A DNA stretch of 64,000 nucleotides from Salinispora vitiensis (GTDB lineage: Bacteria > Actinomycetota > Actinomycetes > Mycobacteriales > Micromonosporaceae), in contig NZ_KB900388.1 in the NCBI RefSeq assembly GCF_000378825.1, positions 3,040,777 to 3,104,776 of the forward strand. The letters run 5' to 3'. The notes under the pieces were generated by a model. It ran no database searches. It was not told where the DNA came from and saw only the letters and a list, made by a program, of their open reading frames with translations. Of the stretch, positions 16,946 to 24,341 are shown in pieces. The position numbers and the translations under genes are program-made. Within the stretch, counting starts at the first letter, position 1; every line of letters begins with the position of its first letter.

Positions 16946-18075
16946 CCCAAGACTTCCGTAGCGCCTACCGTGAGCTCGCCGAGGAGGCCGGTAGCTACGC
17001 AGACCCGGAACGGGCGATCGCGGTCGCGCGTCGCCGTCGGCGAAACAGCATCCTGGTGTTGCCGGCGGTGCTGACGGTCGTGATCACCATCGGCACCGTC
17101 CTCGCGGTACGCCCAGATTCGGGCCCGGCACCCGCACAGCCCCTCGGACCCAGTGTCACCGCGTCCGCCGAAGCACCGGCGGCCGCAACGCCCCTACCCG
17201 CGACCGCGGTCGGTCCCGCCACATTGGTGTACGCACCGTGTCGGATGTGCACGACCCAGATCGTGCTTGCTACCGGCGCCCACCACCTCGTGCCCTCGGA
17301 CGAGGTCGGCATAACCGCGAACAACACATCGCTCTCCCCAGACGGCCGGTGGCTCAGCTACCCGGCGGGCCGAGACATGAAGATCCGCGATCTGACCGGC
17401 GACCGCGTCTGGACGGTCGCTTCGTCCGGGCCGCAACGTCGGGTTGGCGCCTGGGCCTGGTCGGTGGACTCGTCCCGGCTACTGCTCGGCGACTACCACG
17501 ACGGGCAGGACAACACGTACACGGTGCTGCGACTCGACACCGGCACCCGCACCGCGGTGGACGTCGCCGAGGAGGACCGCATCGTCGGGTTGCTGCCGAC
17601 CGGTGAGGTGATCACGACGCCGGACCTGCTCGGCCCAGACCGGCAACGCAGCACTCGAATCACCCTCACTGCCGGCACCGGAACGGCAGCACGCGCGATT
17701 GACGTCGACGCGACCCGATGGCTCGACACCACCGAGACGTTGGTGTGGCACAACGCCGTGCACCCCGCCGTTGGTGGCGGATACTCGCTGGTCGTCGCCA
17801 CCTATCCCGGCGAGGGGCCCGACCCCAGGGCAGTGCTGCGGGTCAACGCCGCCGGAGAGATTACCGACCGCCAGGACATCCCGTCCCGGGACAACCGGTT
17901 CCAATACTGGTACGTGGTCGGATCGGATGGATCCGATGTCCTATTCGGCAAGGTGGAGACCCTGATAGGTCAGCAGGCAACCACGCTCATAGCCGTCCAG
18001 GCAGACGGACACCTCCGGGAGATCACCACGCTACCCCAGGAGGCGGTCATCAAGGCACCCGGCACTCAAGCCTGA
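16942..18075 (+). CDS. Membrane-anchored beta-propeller-like protein, partner of the SigE-like factor
   Basis: 377 residues: a 38-residue cytoplasmic part, one membrane helix (about 38-57, ILVLPAVLTVVITIGTVLAV), a Pro/Ala linker to about 95, then an outer domain with WD40/TolB-like repeats (SLSPDGRWLSYPAGRDMKIRDL, AWSVDSSRLLLGDY). Two Cys occur in PCRMCTT. Genes of this type follow SigE-family sigma factors in actinomycetes and are thought to act as their membrane regulators, here with translational coupling through ATGA. The short N-terminal part is the probable sigma-binding region, by inference. Confidence 0.78.
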   Translation: MTQDFRSAYRELAEEAGSYADPERAIAVARRRRRNSILVLPAVLTVVITIGTVLAVRPDSGPAPAQPLGPSVTASAEAPAAATPLPATAVGPATLVYAPCRMCTTQIVLATGAHHLVPSDEVGITANNTSLSPDGRWLSYPAGRDMKIRDLTGDRVWTVASSGPQRRVGAWAWSVDSSRLLLGDYHDGQDNTYTVLRLDTGTRTAVDVAEEDRIVGLLPTGEVITTPDLLGPDRQRSTRITLTAGTGTAARAIDVDATRWLDTTETLVWHNAVHPAVGGGYSLVVATYPGEGPDPRAVLRVNAAGEITDRQDIPSRDNRFQYWYVVGSDGSDVLFGKVETLIGQQATTLIAVQADGHLREITTLPQEAVIKAPGTQA

Positions 18076-18127
18076 ATCCGTTCCCACACCTGGCCGACGG
18101 CAACACGGGATGCACTTTAACTGGTGA

Positions 18128-18161
18128 TTGCGCACTACCAATATTGGGGTATTATTGCCGG
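18128..18161 (+). promoter_or_regulatory. Leaderless promoter of the GPP34 gene
   Basis: TTGCGC (18128-18133) and TATTAT (18150-18155) are 16 nt apart, and the -10 ends 6 nt before the GTG at 18162. Transcription would begin at or next to the start codon, and no ribosome-binding site is present, so a leaderless mRNA is predicted. Confidence 0.6.
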
Positions 18162-18827
18162 GTGACTGCACTTTCGCTAACTGAGGAACTGGCATTACTT
18201 GCCTTGTGCGAAGACGGCGCATTTCGTGGCCCACCAGAGTATCTCGAGCTTGGCCTGGCGGCCGGGCTGCTGGCAGACCTGTCTGTCGCCGAAAAACTCG
18301 ACCACGTCCAGGGCAACGTCGTGGTCAGGAGTGCGGAGCTAACCAGTAACCCCTTGAACGATGCGGCACTTCGCGAGGTCGAGCAAGACCGAAAACTTCG
18401 CGCCCCGCGGCACTGGGTCGTTCGTTTGACCAAGGATATCCAAACCCGCGTGATCACCAAGCTGACACGAGATGAACAACTGACTCGAGCGAGCCGAAAG
18501 AGGTTTTCCCTACTTCCGGCTGAACGATTTCAAGTGACCACCCTGGGTGAATCCTCCCTAGCCGAGGTGCGGCAAAGCCTCAGGCTCGCAGTACTTGATG
18601 CCCGAAATATCGATCAAAGAACTGCGAGCCTCTGTGCGCTGGTTAGCGCCCTGGGCTGGAGCTCGGGCCTGGTGCCTGATTTACCCGCTCAAGACGTGGA
18701 CCGCCAGTTCACTGCGATGCGCCGTTCATGCTGGCCAGCTAGCGCACTGTCGGAACTGATCAGCGAAAAGCGGGCCGGGCCATGGGGCCCGACCGTTGCC
18801 AAGATTGTCACGAACCTAAATGACTAG
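18162..18827 (+). CDS. GPP34 (GOLPH3/Vps74-like) family protein
   Basis: 221 residues starting TALSLTEELALLALCEDGAFRG. The LTEELLLLAL N-terminus, the LELGLAAGLLADLSVAEKL helix and the DPLxDxALREVE-type segment (here NPLNDAALREVEQD) match the GPP34 family. In eukaryotes GOLPH3/Vps74 binds PI4P on Golgi membranes; the bacterial members are of unknown role. Codons use more A/T in the third position than neighbouring genes, which may indicate acquisition. The GTG start is set by the leaderless promoter; the long in-frame ORF upstream overlaps the propeller gene and is rejected. Confidence 0.8.
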   Translation: MTALSLTEELALLALCEDGAFRGPPEYLELGLAAGLLADLSVAEKLDHVQGNVVVRSAELTSNPLNDAALREVEQDRKLRAPRHWVVRLTKDIQTRVITKLTRDEQLTRASRKRFSLLPAERFQVTTLGESSLAEVRQSLRLAVLDARNIDQRTASLCALVSALGWSSGLVPDLPAQDVDRQFTAMRRSCWPASALSELISEKRAGPWGPTVAKIVTNLND

Positions 18828-18851
18828 CCAACCGAAAGCGGTACCTTGCTG

Positions 18852-19169
18852 TCACCCGACGGCACGCATCATCTTCTCCATCGCCGAAGTCACCTCCCGT
18901 ACCTGAGCGATCTCGGCTAATGTGCGCCGCTGCAGCTCCGCGTTCTCCTCCAGCAGGCGCACGCACTTCACGACGAGCTCCTGATTCTGCCTTTCCCGCG
19001 CCGAGAGCATCCGCGCCCGCCACGTCGCGGCAACCTGCCACACGACCACGACAAGAACGACGGAGATGCACCCAACAGCTAATACGCTGACGCCCATCCA
19101 ATCGTCGCCTACGCTTACGCCCGTCCAATCGTCGTCAAAGGAAGCCAACGCACTCACCCCAGCCTTCAC
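18852..19169 (-). CDS. Small membrane protein with cytoplasmic coiled coil, coupled to an ArsR-like regulator
   Basis: 105 residues. One membrane helix (about 28-48, VLAVGCISVVLVVVVWQVA) is followed by a charged, heptad-like region (ARERQNQELVVKCVRLLEENAELQRRTLAEIAQ) that should form a coiled coil inside the cell. An N-terminal near-repeat, DDWTGVSVGDDWMGVSV, precedes the helix. The GTG start overlaps the regulator stop by one base (TAGTG), so its translation depends on the regulator. No known family was recognised. A pairing of regulator with membrane coiled coil suggests membrane sequestration, which is only inference. Confidence 0.65.
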   Translation of the reverse strand: MKAGVSALASFDDDWTGVSVGDDWMGVSVLAVGCISVVLVVVVWQVAATWRARMLSARERQNQELVVKCVRLLEENAELQRRTLAEIAQVREVTSAMEKMMRAVG

Positions 19170-19501
19170 TACTCTGCGCCATTCTCGCCACGCCGGTCGG
19201 TCAGGGTCTTCACAGCTTCCGCCACCGTCTCGGGCGTGAGGTGCAGTGCGAACGGTGCGACTTCGAAGAACTTCACCGCTTTGCCGCCTTCGGACAGCTC
19301 GAGGCTCCCCTCAATGAGACCTGCAGCCTCCAACCGTGCGAGATGCATGTGCAGCAGCGGGCGACCCATGCCTAACCGCACAGCCAGACGGCTGACATAT
19401 TCCCGCTCACTGGAGAGCATCCCAATAATCCTAAGGCGATGTTGATTGCTCAGCGCCGTCAACATTTTCAACACATCATCCCCGGTGACTTCCACCCACA
19501 T
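19169..19501 (-). CDS. ArsR-like winged-helix transcriptional regulator
   Basis: 110 residues. The sequence DDVLKMLTALSNQHRLRIIGML followed by YVSRLAVRLGMGRPLLHMHLARLEAAGLIEG is a winged helix of the ArsR type, with the recognition helix at about residues 48-62. No metal-binding CxC or C-terminal Cys is present, so it is probably not a metal sensor. The ATG at 19501 has AGAGG close upstream. It is coupled to the coiled-coil membrane protein downstream. Confidence 0.85.
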   Translation of the reverse strand: MWVEVTGDDVLKMLTALSNQHRLRIIGMLSSEREYVSRLAVRLGMGRPLLHMHLARLEAAGLIEGSLELSEGGKAVKFFEVAPFALHLTPETVAEAVKTLTDRRGENGAE

Positions 19502-19824
19502 GACCTCTTTCCGGCGCCGGTAAAGCCTCGCACATCCATCGAGTGGGTGTCAACAAGTTCTGACAGGTCATAGCAAACGCTGAGCCCGCGGGTTCGTAAC
19601 CTCTCCACCGCGTCACGGCCGACCCCCGGCTCAGCGGCGGTAGAGCCGATCGACACCGCGGACCGCGTGAAACCGCTACCGCGGCACTGCACTCTCGAAC
19701 GACGGCAAGCGGACATACGTCAGGAGGCCCTCAATCATGGCCGGCAAGCAGCCCAGTCCCGGACGGCATGACCGTCCGGGACCGGGCTGTGACTCGCGAA
19801 TCCAGCTTCCTCGTCTGCGGCTGA
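19502..19824. other. 323-nt intergenic region
   Basis: Between the ArsR-like gene and the end of the lipoprotein gene. It holds the strong hairpin at 19749-19789. A plus-strand 31-codon ORF (19737-19832) has a good AGGAGG, but overlaps the hairpin and the lipoprotein 3' end and resembles nothing I know. No other gene seen. Confidence 0.6.
19749..19789 (-). terminator. Strong hairpin, terminator of the DUF4097 lipoprotein gene
   Basis: Two 18-nt arms (19749-19766 and 19772-19789) pair with one mismatch around the 5-nt loop CATGA. The core is GTCCCGGACGG against CCGTCCGGGAC. It lies 36 nt beyond the lipoprotein stop. It has no clear U-tract, as is usual in actinomycetes. Confidence 0.75.
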
Positions 19825-20442
19825 TCAGCTAGCAACCGTGACGTCGCCACCACCGGACCTAGCCCTGATCTTGTGAACGGAACCAGCGACAGCCTGCACC
19901 GAGACCGCACGCTCGCCGCCGTCGGTGCTCGCGTCCACGTCGTATGGCCCGGACGGCACCTTAATCATCACATTGCCCCCCGCACTGGTCACGTCAACCA
20001 GGTCAGCAGAATTGGCGTACTGCAGGTCGATATCGCCACCTGCCGTGGTTACCGTAGTATCCGCGCCAAGGCCACGACCGGTAATATCACCGCCGTCGGT
20101 CTGAATCTTCACCATGGTGCGCCGGGGCAACTCGATCTCATAATTAACGTAACAATTATCGTTGCCACAACCGTTGTCAACCAGGTTCAACGTACTGCCA
20201 GTAACGTTGTGGGACGTCTCTGGCTCAGAGTCAGAGTAGCGAAGGTCTTCGATAACCCTGACCGAACCGGAGTCCGAGGCAGTAAGCGTCACGTTGCCAC
20301 CCCGGCCCGTCAGGGTCACGGTTGTAACCTCACCACTGATCTCGTACGTGCTCCCGGAGCTATTGTTGGATCCGCCCGGTTCACAGCCCGCGACGAGGAC
20401 CGCAAGCGTCACGATCGCGAGCCCTTTCACACTTGCCTTCAT
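19825..20442 (-). CDS. DUF4097-like beta-solenoid lipoprotein
   Basis: 205 residues. A lipoprotein signal peptide ends in the lipobox LVAGC (Cys at residue 20), followed by a Ser/Gly-rich linker. The rest is short repeated strands with G-D/N turns (GRGGNVTLTAS, QTDGGDITGRGLG, TTAGGDIDLQYANS, TSAGGNVMIKVPS, RSGGGDVTVAS), the pattern of the DUF4097 beta-solenoid. Two Cys pair in GCGNDNCYVN. It should be anchored on the outer face of the membrane; no function is established. Start ATG 20442 with GAGGAGA at the right distance. Confidence 0.85.
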   Translation of the reverse strand: MKASVKGLAIVTLAVLVAGCEPGGSNNSSGSTYEISGEVTTVTLTGRGGNVTLTASDSGSVRVIEDLRYSDSEPETSHNVTGSTLNLVDNGCGNDNCYVNYEIELPRRTMVKIQTDGGDITGRGLGADTTVTTAGGDIDLQYANSADLVDVTSAGGNVMIKVPSGPYDVDASTDGGERAVSVQAVAGSVHKIRARSGGGDVTVAS

Positions 20443-20865
20443 TCGAACTCTCCTCGTCGCTTTGCCGGACTCCCCAGTTCCACATTCGGACGGCCTCCAG
20501 CCTGGGCCCGCTAAGCCAGGCACAACGCAACACGGATCGCGGCGCCAAAAGAACGCCAACGAGCGCACCTAAACCAGAGGTAAGGCCGTCCCTCACCAAG
20601 GCTCGGTGAGGTGTAAGAAAAACCTTACAGGCAACCCCAGGACCTGTCAAAGAAATCAGACACGTGTCCGGGTTAACCGAACGGGTGAGCACCGGGTCGT
20701 CCTCATCAGACCCTGGTCAGGCCCAGCATCCCCCTGCCGACAGGCGTGATGAATGCCGTCCGCAAGGTCCCGGAGGTAGCCAGCAGCACCGGTCTACCTG
20801 ATGCCGGTGCAGCGTTCCGACAACCACGGCGACGGCGCACTGGTCGACACCGTGGGGTGGCTTGA
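20443..20865. other. 423-nt intergenic region
   Basis: Upstream of the lipoprotein gene and downstream of the phosphotransferase. It holds CCTCACC/GGTGAGG (20592-20612) and TGTAAG/CTTACA near 20616-20632 as small inverted repeats, which may be operator or promoter parts for the lipoprotein. No gene is supported. Confidence 0.45.
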
Positions 20866-21792
20866 TCAGTGCGCCGTCGCGTGCCGATGCTCCGCCAGGA
20901 CGTCCTCGATCACCTGAAGCGCGCCGGTGCGCCATCCGAACTGCATGCCGGCCGATCCCATCAGGTCGGGGGTCTCGACAAAGGCGTGCTGCAGCGTGAC
21001 GGCAGCCTTCCAGAGCATCCAGCCCCGGGCGCGCGCCCAGGTGGCGTCGTCGAGGCTCACTTCCCGCCGGAAGGCCGCACGGCTGTCGCCGTGGAAGAAC
21101 GACCAGGCGATCACCAGGTCGCACGCCGGGTCCCCGACTCCACAGGTGCCGAAGTCGATCACCGCGCTCAACCGGCCGCCCTGCACCAGCAGATTGGCGG
21201 CGCTCATGTCACCGTGATACCAGACCGGTGAACCGGTCCAACTGCTCTCCTGAGCGGTCTTCCACACCTCCGTCGCGCCGGGCGCATCGATAACGTCCGC
21301 GAGAGCGTCGATCGCTGTCCACGCCGACTCGTCCCAGTGGGAAAGGCTGGCGCCGCGGTAGAAGCTGTGCCGACCCGCCGCCGGCCCGCCCGTTCCATCT
21401 ACCGCGTAGAGGGCAGCCAGGAAGCGACCAAGTTCAACTGCCAGCCCCACGAGGTCCGGTACTCGATCAACGGTCGCGTGGTGACCAGGCAGCCACTCGT
21501 ACACCGACCAGGGGCGCGGGAAGCGCGAACCGGGCTCTCCGCGACCGAGCGGCCGGGGAATGTCCACCGGCAGGTACCTGCGCAAGCTGGGCAGCCAACG
21601 GTGCTCCTTTTCCACCTGCGCCGAGTACATCTCGGCGCTGGGCAGGCGAACCGACATGGTGTCGCCCAGCCGCATGGTGATGTTGTCCCACCCAGGCCGT
21701 TCGACCGGTCGGATCGGCAACTGCGCCCACTGCGGGAACTGCTCCTCGAGCAGTTCCCGGATCAGATCCGGCGTGATCGCGTTTCGATCCAT
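20866..21792 (-). CDS. Aminoglycoside phosphotransferase-family kinase
   Basis: 308 residues with the APH catalytic loop WYHGDMSAANLL (Brenner motif HxDxxxxN) and the metal-binding IDFGTCGVGDPACDL. The N-lobe has ERPGWDNITMRLGD. The family transfers a phosphate from ATP to small molecules, including aminoglycosides and macrolides, and many members have other substrates. Start ATG 21792 with GGAAAGGCGG upstream; an in-frame start at 21858 lacks one. A second phosphotransferase of a different subgroup lies upstream on the same strand. Resistance is possible but not shown. Confidence 0.87.
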   Translation of the reverse strand: MDRNAITPDLIRELLEEQFPQWAQLPIRPVERPGWDNITMRLGDTMSVRLPSAEMYSAQVEKEHRWLPSLRRYLPVDIPRPLGRGEPGSRFPRPWSVYEWLPGHHATVDRVPDLVGLAVELGRFLAALYAVDGTGGPAAGRHSFYRGASLSHWDESAWTAIDALADVIDAPGATEVWKTAQESSWTGSPVWYHGDMSAANLLVQGGRLSAVIDFGTCGVGDPACDLVIAWSFFHGDSRAAFRREVSLDDATWARARGWMLWKAAVTLQHAFVETPDLMGSAGMQFGWRTGALQVIEDVLAEHRHATAH

Positions 21793-21986
21793 GCGTTCCG
21801 CCTTTCCCGGGTCGCCACAGTCCGGGACATCGTCGTGGTTAACCCGCAGCGCGTCCACAGGTTAACCACCGGACAGTGGCAATCGTGATTGCACCATCGC
21901 TACGCTCCGGAATCGCCTACGCCTCGGGACCAACCGGGAGGACCAGCCAGCGATGCCCTGGTTCGCTCGGTGCCGCAGCGGCGGGC

Positions 21987-23003
21987 TCAGGCCAACGCGC
22001 TCTCCAGGTTGCCGGTGAGGTACCTCAGCGCCGCGGCGGCGTCCGCACCGTCACCGTGTGGACGGCGGAGGTCGCCGAGGAAGGCAGCGACGTCGGCGAG
22101 CGGCCACCAGAGCCGGTAGAGGGCGATCCCGGCCGGCGACACGGTACGGCCGCTGATCCGGCGGTACCGGGAGTGCACCTGCGCGTCCGCGCCCGTGGGT
22201 TCCTCCCGGAGCATTCCGGCGAACGCGTCGGTGAGCATCCACACGTCCCGCTCCGGGGGCGCCAGCTGCACGGTGGCCCAGTCGATCAGCCAGGCCCCGG
22301 TGGGTGAGCGCAGGACGTTGCCGGGATGCGGCTCACCGTGGGTGACCACCCAGTCGGACCCGTCACCGCGTACCTCGGCAACGAGCTGGTCGAACCTCTC
22401 CAGCCACTGCCGGACCCGCTCCTCGTGCCGAAGTAACAGTTCCCGGGCAGCCGCGGAGTGCGGGCCACCGGTCCAGGGTCGCCCCAGGTCGGCGAGGGCC
22501 GCGTTCAGCCCGTCCCTGCCGGGCAGCAGCAGGTCGGCGCGGGGCGCCAGCTGCGCGACCGCGGGAGTGGCCCGGTGCACCTCGGCGACAAGCCCGGTCA
22601 CCTCGGCGAGTTCCTCACGCCGATGGGGGCCGAACTGCCCGGCGGTTCCCGCGATGGCCGGAAACACCGACAGGGCGTACCGGGACGACAGTCTCCACAA
22701 CGGTGCCCCGTTCTCGGCCGGAACGGGCGCGAGCACAAAGCCAAGTCCCGCGTCGTGGTGTAGGGCCAGGGCGGTCTCCTGGGAGCGGCTGAGCCGGCCG
22801 AACTCCTCGTCCCGCCCGTCCGCCACGAAGCCGAGGTCGTCAACTTTGACGAACCACTCCGAGCCACGCTGATCGGTCGCCGACCAATGGTGACTGCCGA
22901 AGCCCACCGGAAGGTGGGTCAGTGATTCGACGCGAATGCACCATCCTGTACGCAGCACCGCGCGCAGTTCATCCTCATTCAGGCTTTCTGGCCTATCCCA
23001 CAT
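21987..23003 (-). CDS. Phosphotransferase-family kinase (APH(9)-like)
   Basis: 338 residues with the kinase motifs VVTHGEPHPGNVL and LIDWATVQLAPPERDVWML, the latter like spectinomycin phosphotransferase-type enzymes (D-W in place of D-F). The N-lobe shows PVGFGSHHWSATD and WFVKVDD (ATP-anchoring Lys). The ATG at 23003 is favoured because AGGGTG lies just upstream; a GTG three codons earlier is possible. Its 5' end overlaps the last 11 nt of a truncated VOC gene in another frame, so it may now be translated by coupling to that fragment. Substrate unknown. Confidence 0.82.
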   Translation of the reverse strand: MWDRPESLNEDELRAVLRTGWCIRVESLTHLPVGFGSHHWSATDQRGSEWFVKVDDLGFVADGRDEEFGRLSRSQETALALHHDAGLGFVLAPVPAENGAPLWRLSSRYALSVFPAIAGTAGQFGPHRREELAEVTGLVAEVHRATPAVAQLAPRADLLLPGRDGLNAALADLGRPWTGGPHSAAARELLLRHEERVRQWLERFDQLVAEVRGDGSDWVVTHGEPHPGNVLRSPTGAWLIDWATVQLAPPERDVWMLTDAFAGMLREEPTGADAQVHSRYRRISGRTVSPAGIALYRLWWPLADVAAFLGDLRRPHGDGADAAAALRYLTGNLESALA

Positions 23004-23154
23004 GTTTGTCACCCTGATCCGAACCTGCCGGTTCGAGGTTCGTCACGGCGAGCGCCGCACTGGATATCTCCCAGCCGGGGACATCCGCCCAGAATTGCCC
23101 CAACGCGGCATCGTTTCGTGCCTTCATGTTGAGCTGCACCAGTCGCTTCGTCAT
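22993..23154 (-). pseudogene. Truncated VOC (glyoxalase-like) protein, N-terminal part only
   Basis: 53 codons: MTKRLVQLNMKARNDAALGQFWADVPGWEISS followed by AVTNLEP. This is the N-terminal beta-alpha-beta half of an actinobacterial VOC protein ('VQLN-KARDDAALGxFWA-xLGW'). Soon after, the frame runs through a few unrelated codons into a stop inside the next gene. The rest of the domain is missing, so the fold cannot be complete. The fragment is joined directly to the phosphotransferase, which suggests a deletion brought the two together. Confidence 0.7.
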
Positions 23155-23508
23155 GCCGACGATGCTAGATCCTGTTTGGATCTACGTCGTTGGAGATTTG
23201 GTTGCTGGTGCTGCCGTTCTACTTTGTCCGCTACGGAATCGTTGCCTGCCTCCTGCTAACACCGAAACCCGCGGCGCCGAGCGCCAGGCCACCCGCCAGC
23301 ACTGCCGAGCGCGACAGGTTGCGGCCGGCGCGGCCCTTCGGCGGTAGGCCAGGCACCGGGCGGGCTGCCAGCCGGACGGGCGCGGGGTATTCCTGCGCCC
23401 CATCCGTGAGGGCAGCTCGACAGCGTGCGGAACAGCGCCCGCCTGGGCTGGCCCCCGGGGGCGCCGGTCCACTCCTTGGACACCCCTTACGGTAACGAAG
23501 TGCCGACC
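23155..23508. other. 354-nt region with degraded coding material
   Basis: No intact gene. It contains a 22-codon MFS remnant (listed separately). Several weak ORFs on both strands show no family resemblance. The region lies between the VOC fragment and a possible small membrane protein. Confidence 0.5.
23258..23323 (-). pseudogene. Remnant of a DHA2-type MFS transporter
   Basis: Minus-strand codons read RNLSRSAVLAGGLALGAAGF. The intact DHA2 pump at 27431-28996 has RRLSRSAVMGGGLALGAVGF at 27951-28014, and the nucleotide similarity over about 60 bases is high. No reading frame extends the match on either side, so this is a small leftover of a paralogous pump or of a local duplication. Confidence 0.55.
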
Positions 23509-23604
23509 CTAGCCATGCTTACTGAAGGCGCGGAAAAGAAGGTAACCCGCAATAGTGGCTGCAACGCCGAAGATAAATCCCTGCGCCATTAAATCCTCAT
23601 TCAT
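23509..23604 (-). CDS. Possible 31-residue single-helix membrane protein
   Basis: An ORF in an A/T-rich pocket encodes MNEDLMAQGFIFGVAAT then IAGYLLFRAFSKHG. It has an acidic head, one hydrophobic helix (about residues 7-25) and a basic tail, which is the layout of small membrane proteins. There is no clear ribosome site before ATG 23604; a second ATG (MAQGF) is five codons in. No homologue is known to me. The local base composition differs strongly from the surroundings. Confidence 0.4.
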   Translation of the reverse strand: MNEDLMAQGFIFGVAATIAGYLLFRAFSKHG

Positions 23605-23705
23605 TTCTGAAGAATTTCGAACCATTCGCGATGGTCAACCGTACCAAGCTCGGGCTCGCAAAAACAGGTGGCTGGCCATGCTGAAGCTCCACCCCTCCGG
23701 CAGAG

Positions 23706-24341
23706 TCAGGTGCCGGCGTCGGGTGAGATGAGCCCCAGCGACATCGCCTTCGTGACCGCCGCCGTGCGGTCGGAGACGCCGAGTTTCGCGAACGCGCGCA
23801 GCAGATGCGTCTTGACCGTGGCCTCGGCGATGGTCAGGGCCCGGGCGATGTCTGGATTAGACATGCCAACTGCCACGAGGCGCAGAACGTTGACCTCGCG
23901 CGGTGACAGCACGTCCCGCTTCGGGTGCCGCACCTGGTTCAGCAGCCGGGTCGCGACCGTCGGTGACAGCACCGTCTCGCCCCGCGCGGCCGCCCGGATG
24001 GCACCGAGCAGGTCGGTACGCGAGGAGTCCTTCAGGAGATACCCGGTGGCGCCCGCCTCGACGGCTCGCAGCACGTCCGCGTCAGACTCGTACGTCGTGA
24101 GCACCAGCACCCGCGTGTCCGGTGCCACCGTGCGCAGCTGACCGGTGGCGCCCACCCCGTCGAGGCCCGGCATGCGGAGGTCCATCAACACCACATCCGG
24201 GTGCAGGGCCCGCACCGACGTGAGCGCCTCGGCCCCGGAGGCGGCCTCGCCGACGACGGTGATGTCCGGCTCGCCGCCGAGCATGCCGCGGACACCGGCC
24301 CGTACGACCGGGTGGTCGTCCACCAACAGCACCGAGATCAC
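23706..24341 (-). CDS. NarL/FixJ-type response regulator
   Basis: 211 residues. The receiver domain has acidic pocket DD near residues 8-9, phospho-acceptor Asp54 in VVLMDLRMPG, Thr in LVLTTYE and Lys in YLLKDSS. The C-terminal LuxR helix-turn-helix reads LSPREVNVLRLVAVGMSNPDIARALTIAEATVKTHLLRAFAKL. The GTG at 24341 overlaps the stop of the kinase gene (GTGA), so the two are a pair. Last gene of the ABC/two-component operon, so it probably controls that operon. Confidence 0.93.
   Translation of the reverse strand: MISVLLVDDHPVVRAGVRGMLGGEPDITVVGEAASGAEALTSVRALHPDVVLMDLRMPGLDGVGATGQLRTVAPDTRVLVLTTYESDADVLRAVEAGATGYLLKDSSRTDLLGAIRAAARGETVLSPTVATRLLNQVRHPKRDVLSPREVNVLRLVAVGMSNPDIARALTIAEATVKTHLLRAFAKLGVSDRTAAVTKAMSLGLISPDAGT

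Noticed and set aside
19737..19832. 31-codon plus-strand ORF with a strong AGGAGG
   Set aside because: It overlaps a terminator hairpin and the end of the convergent lipoprotein gene; the peptide is Pro/Arg-rich with no known match.
22999..23045. A GGTTCGA-containing stretch resembling a tRNA T-arm
   Set aside because: No acceptor stem or anticodon arm can be folded around it, and it lies in the VOC fragment.
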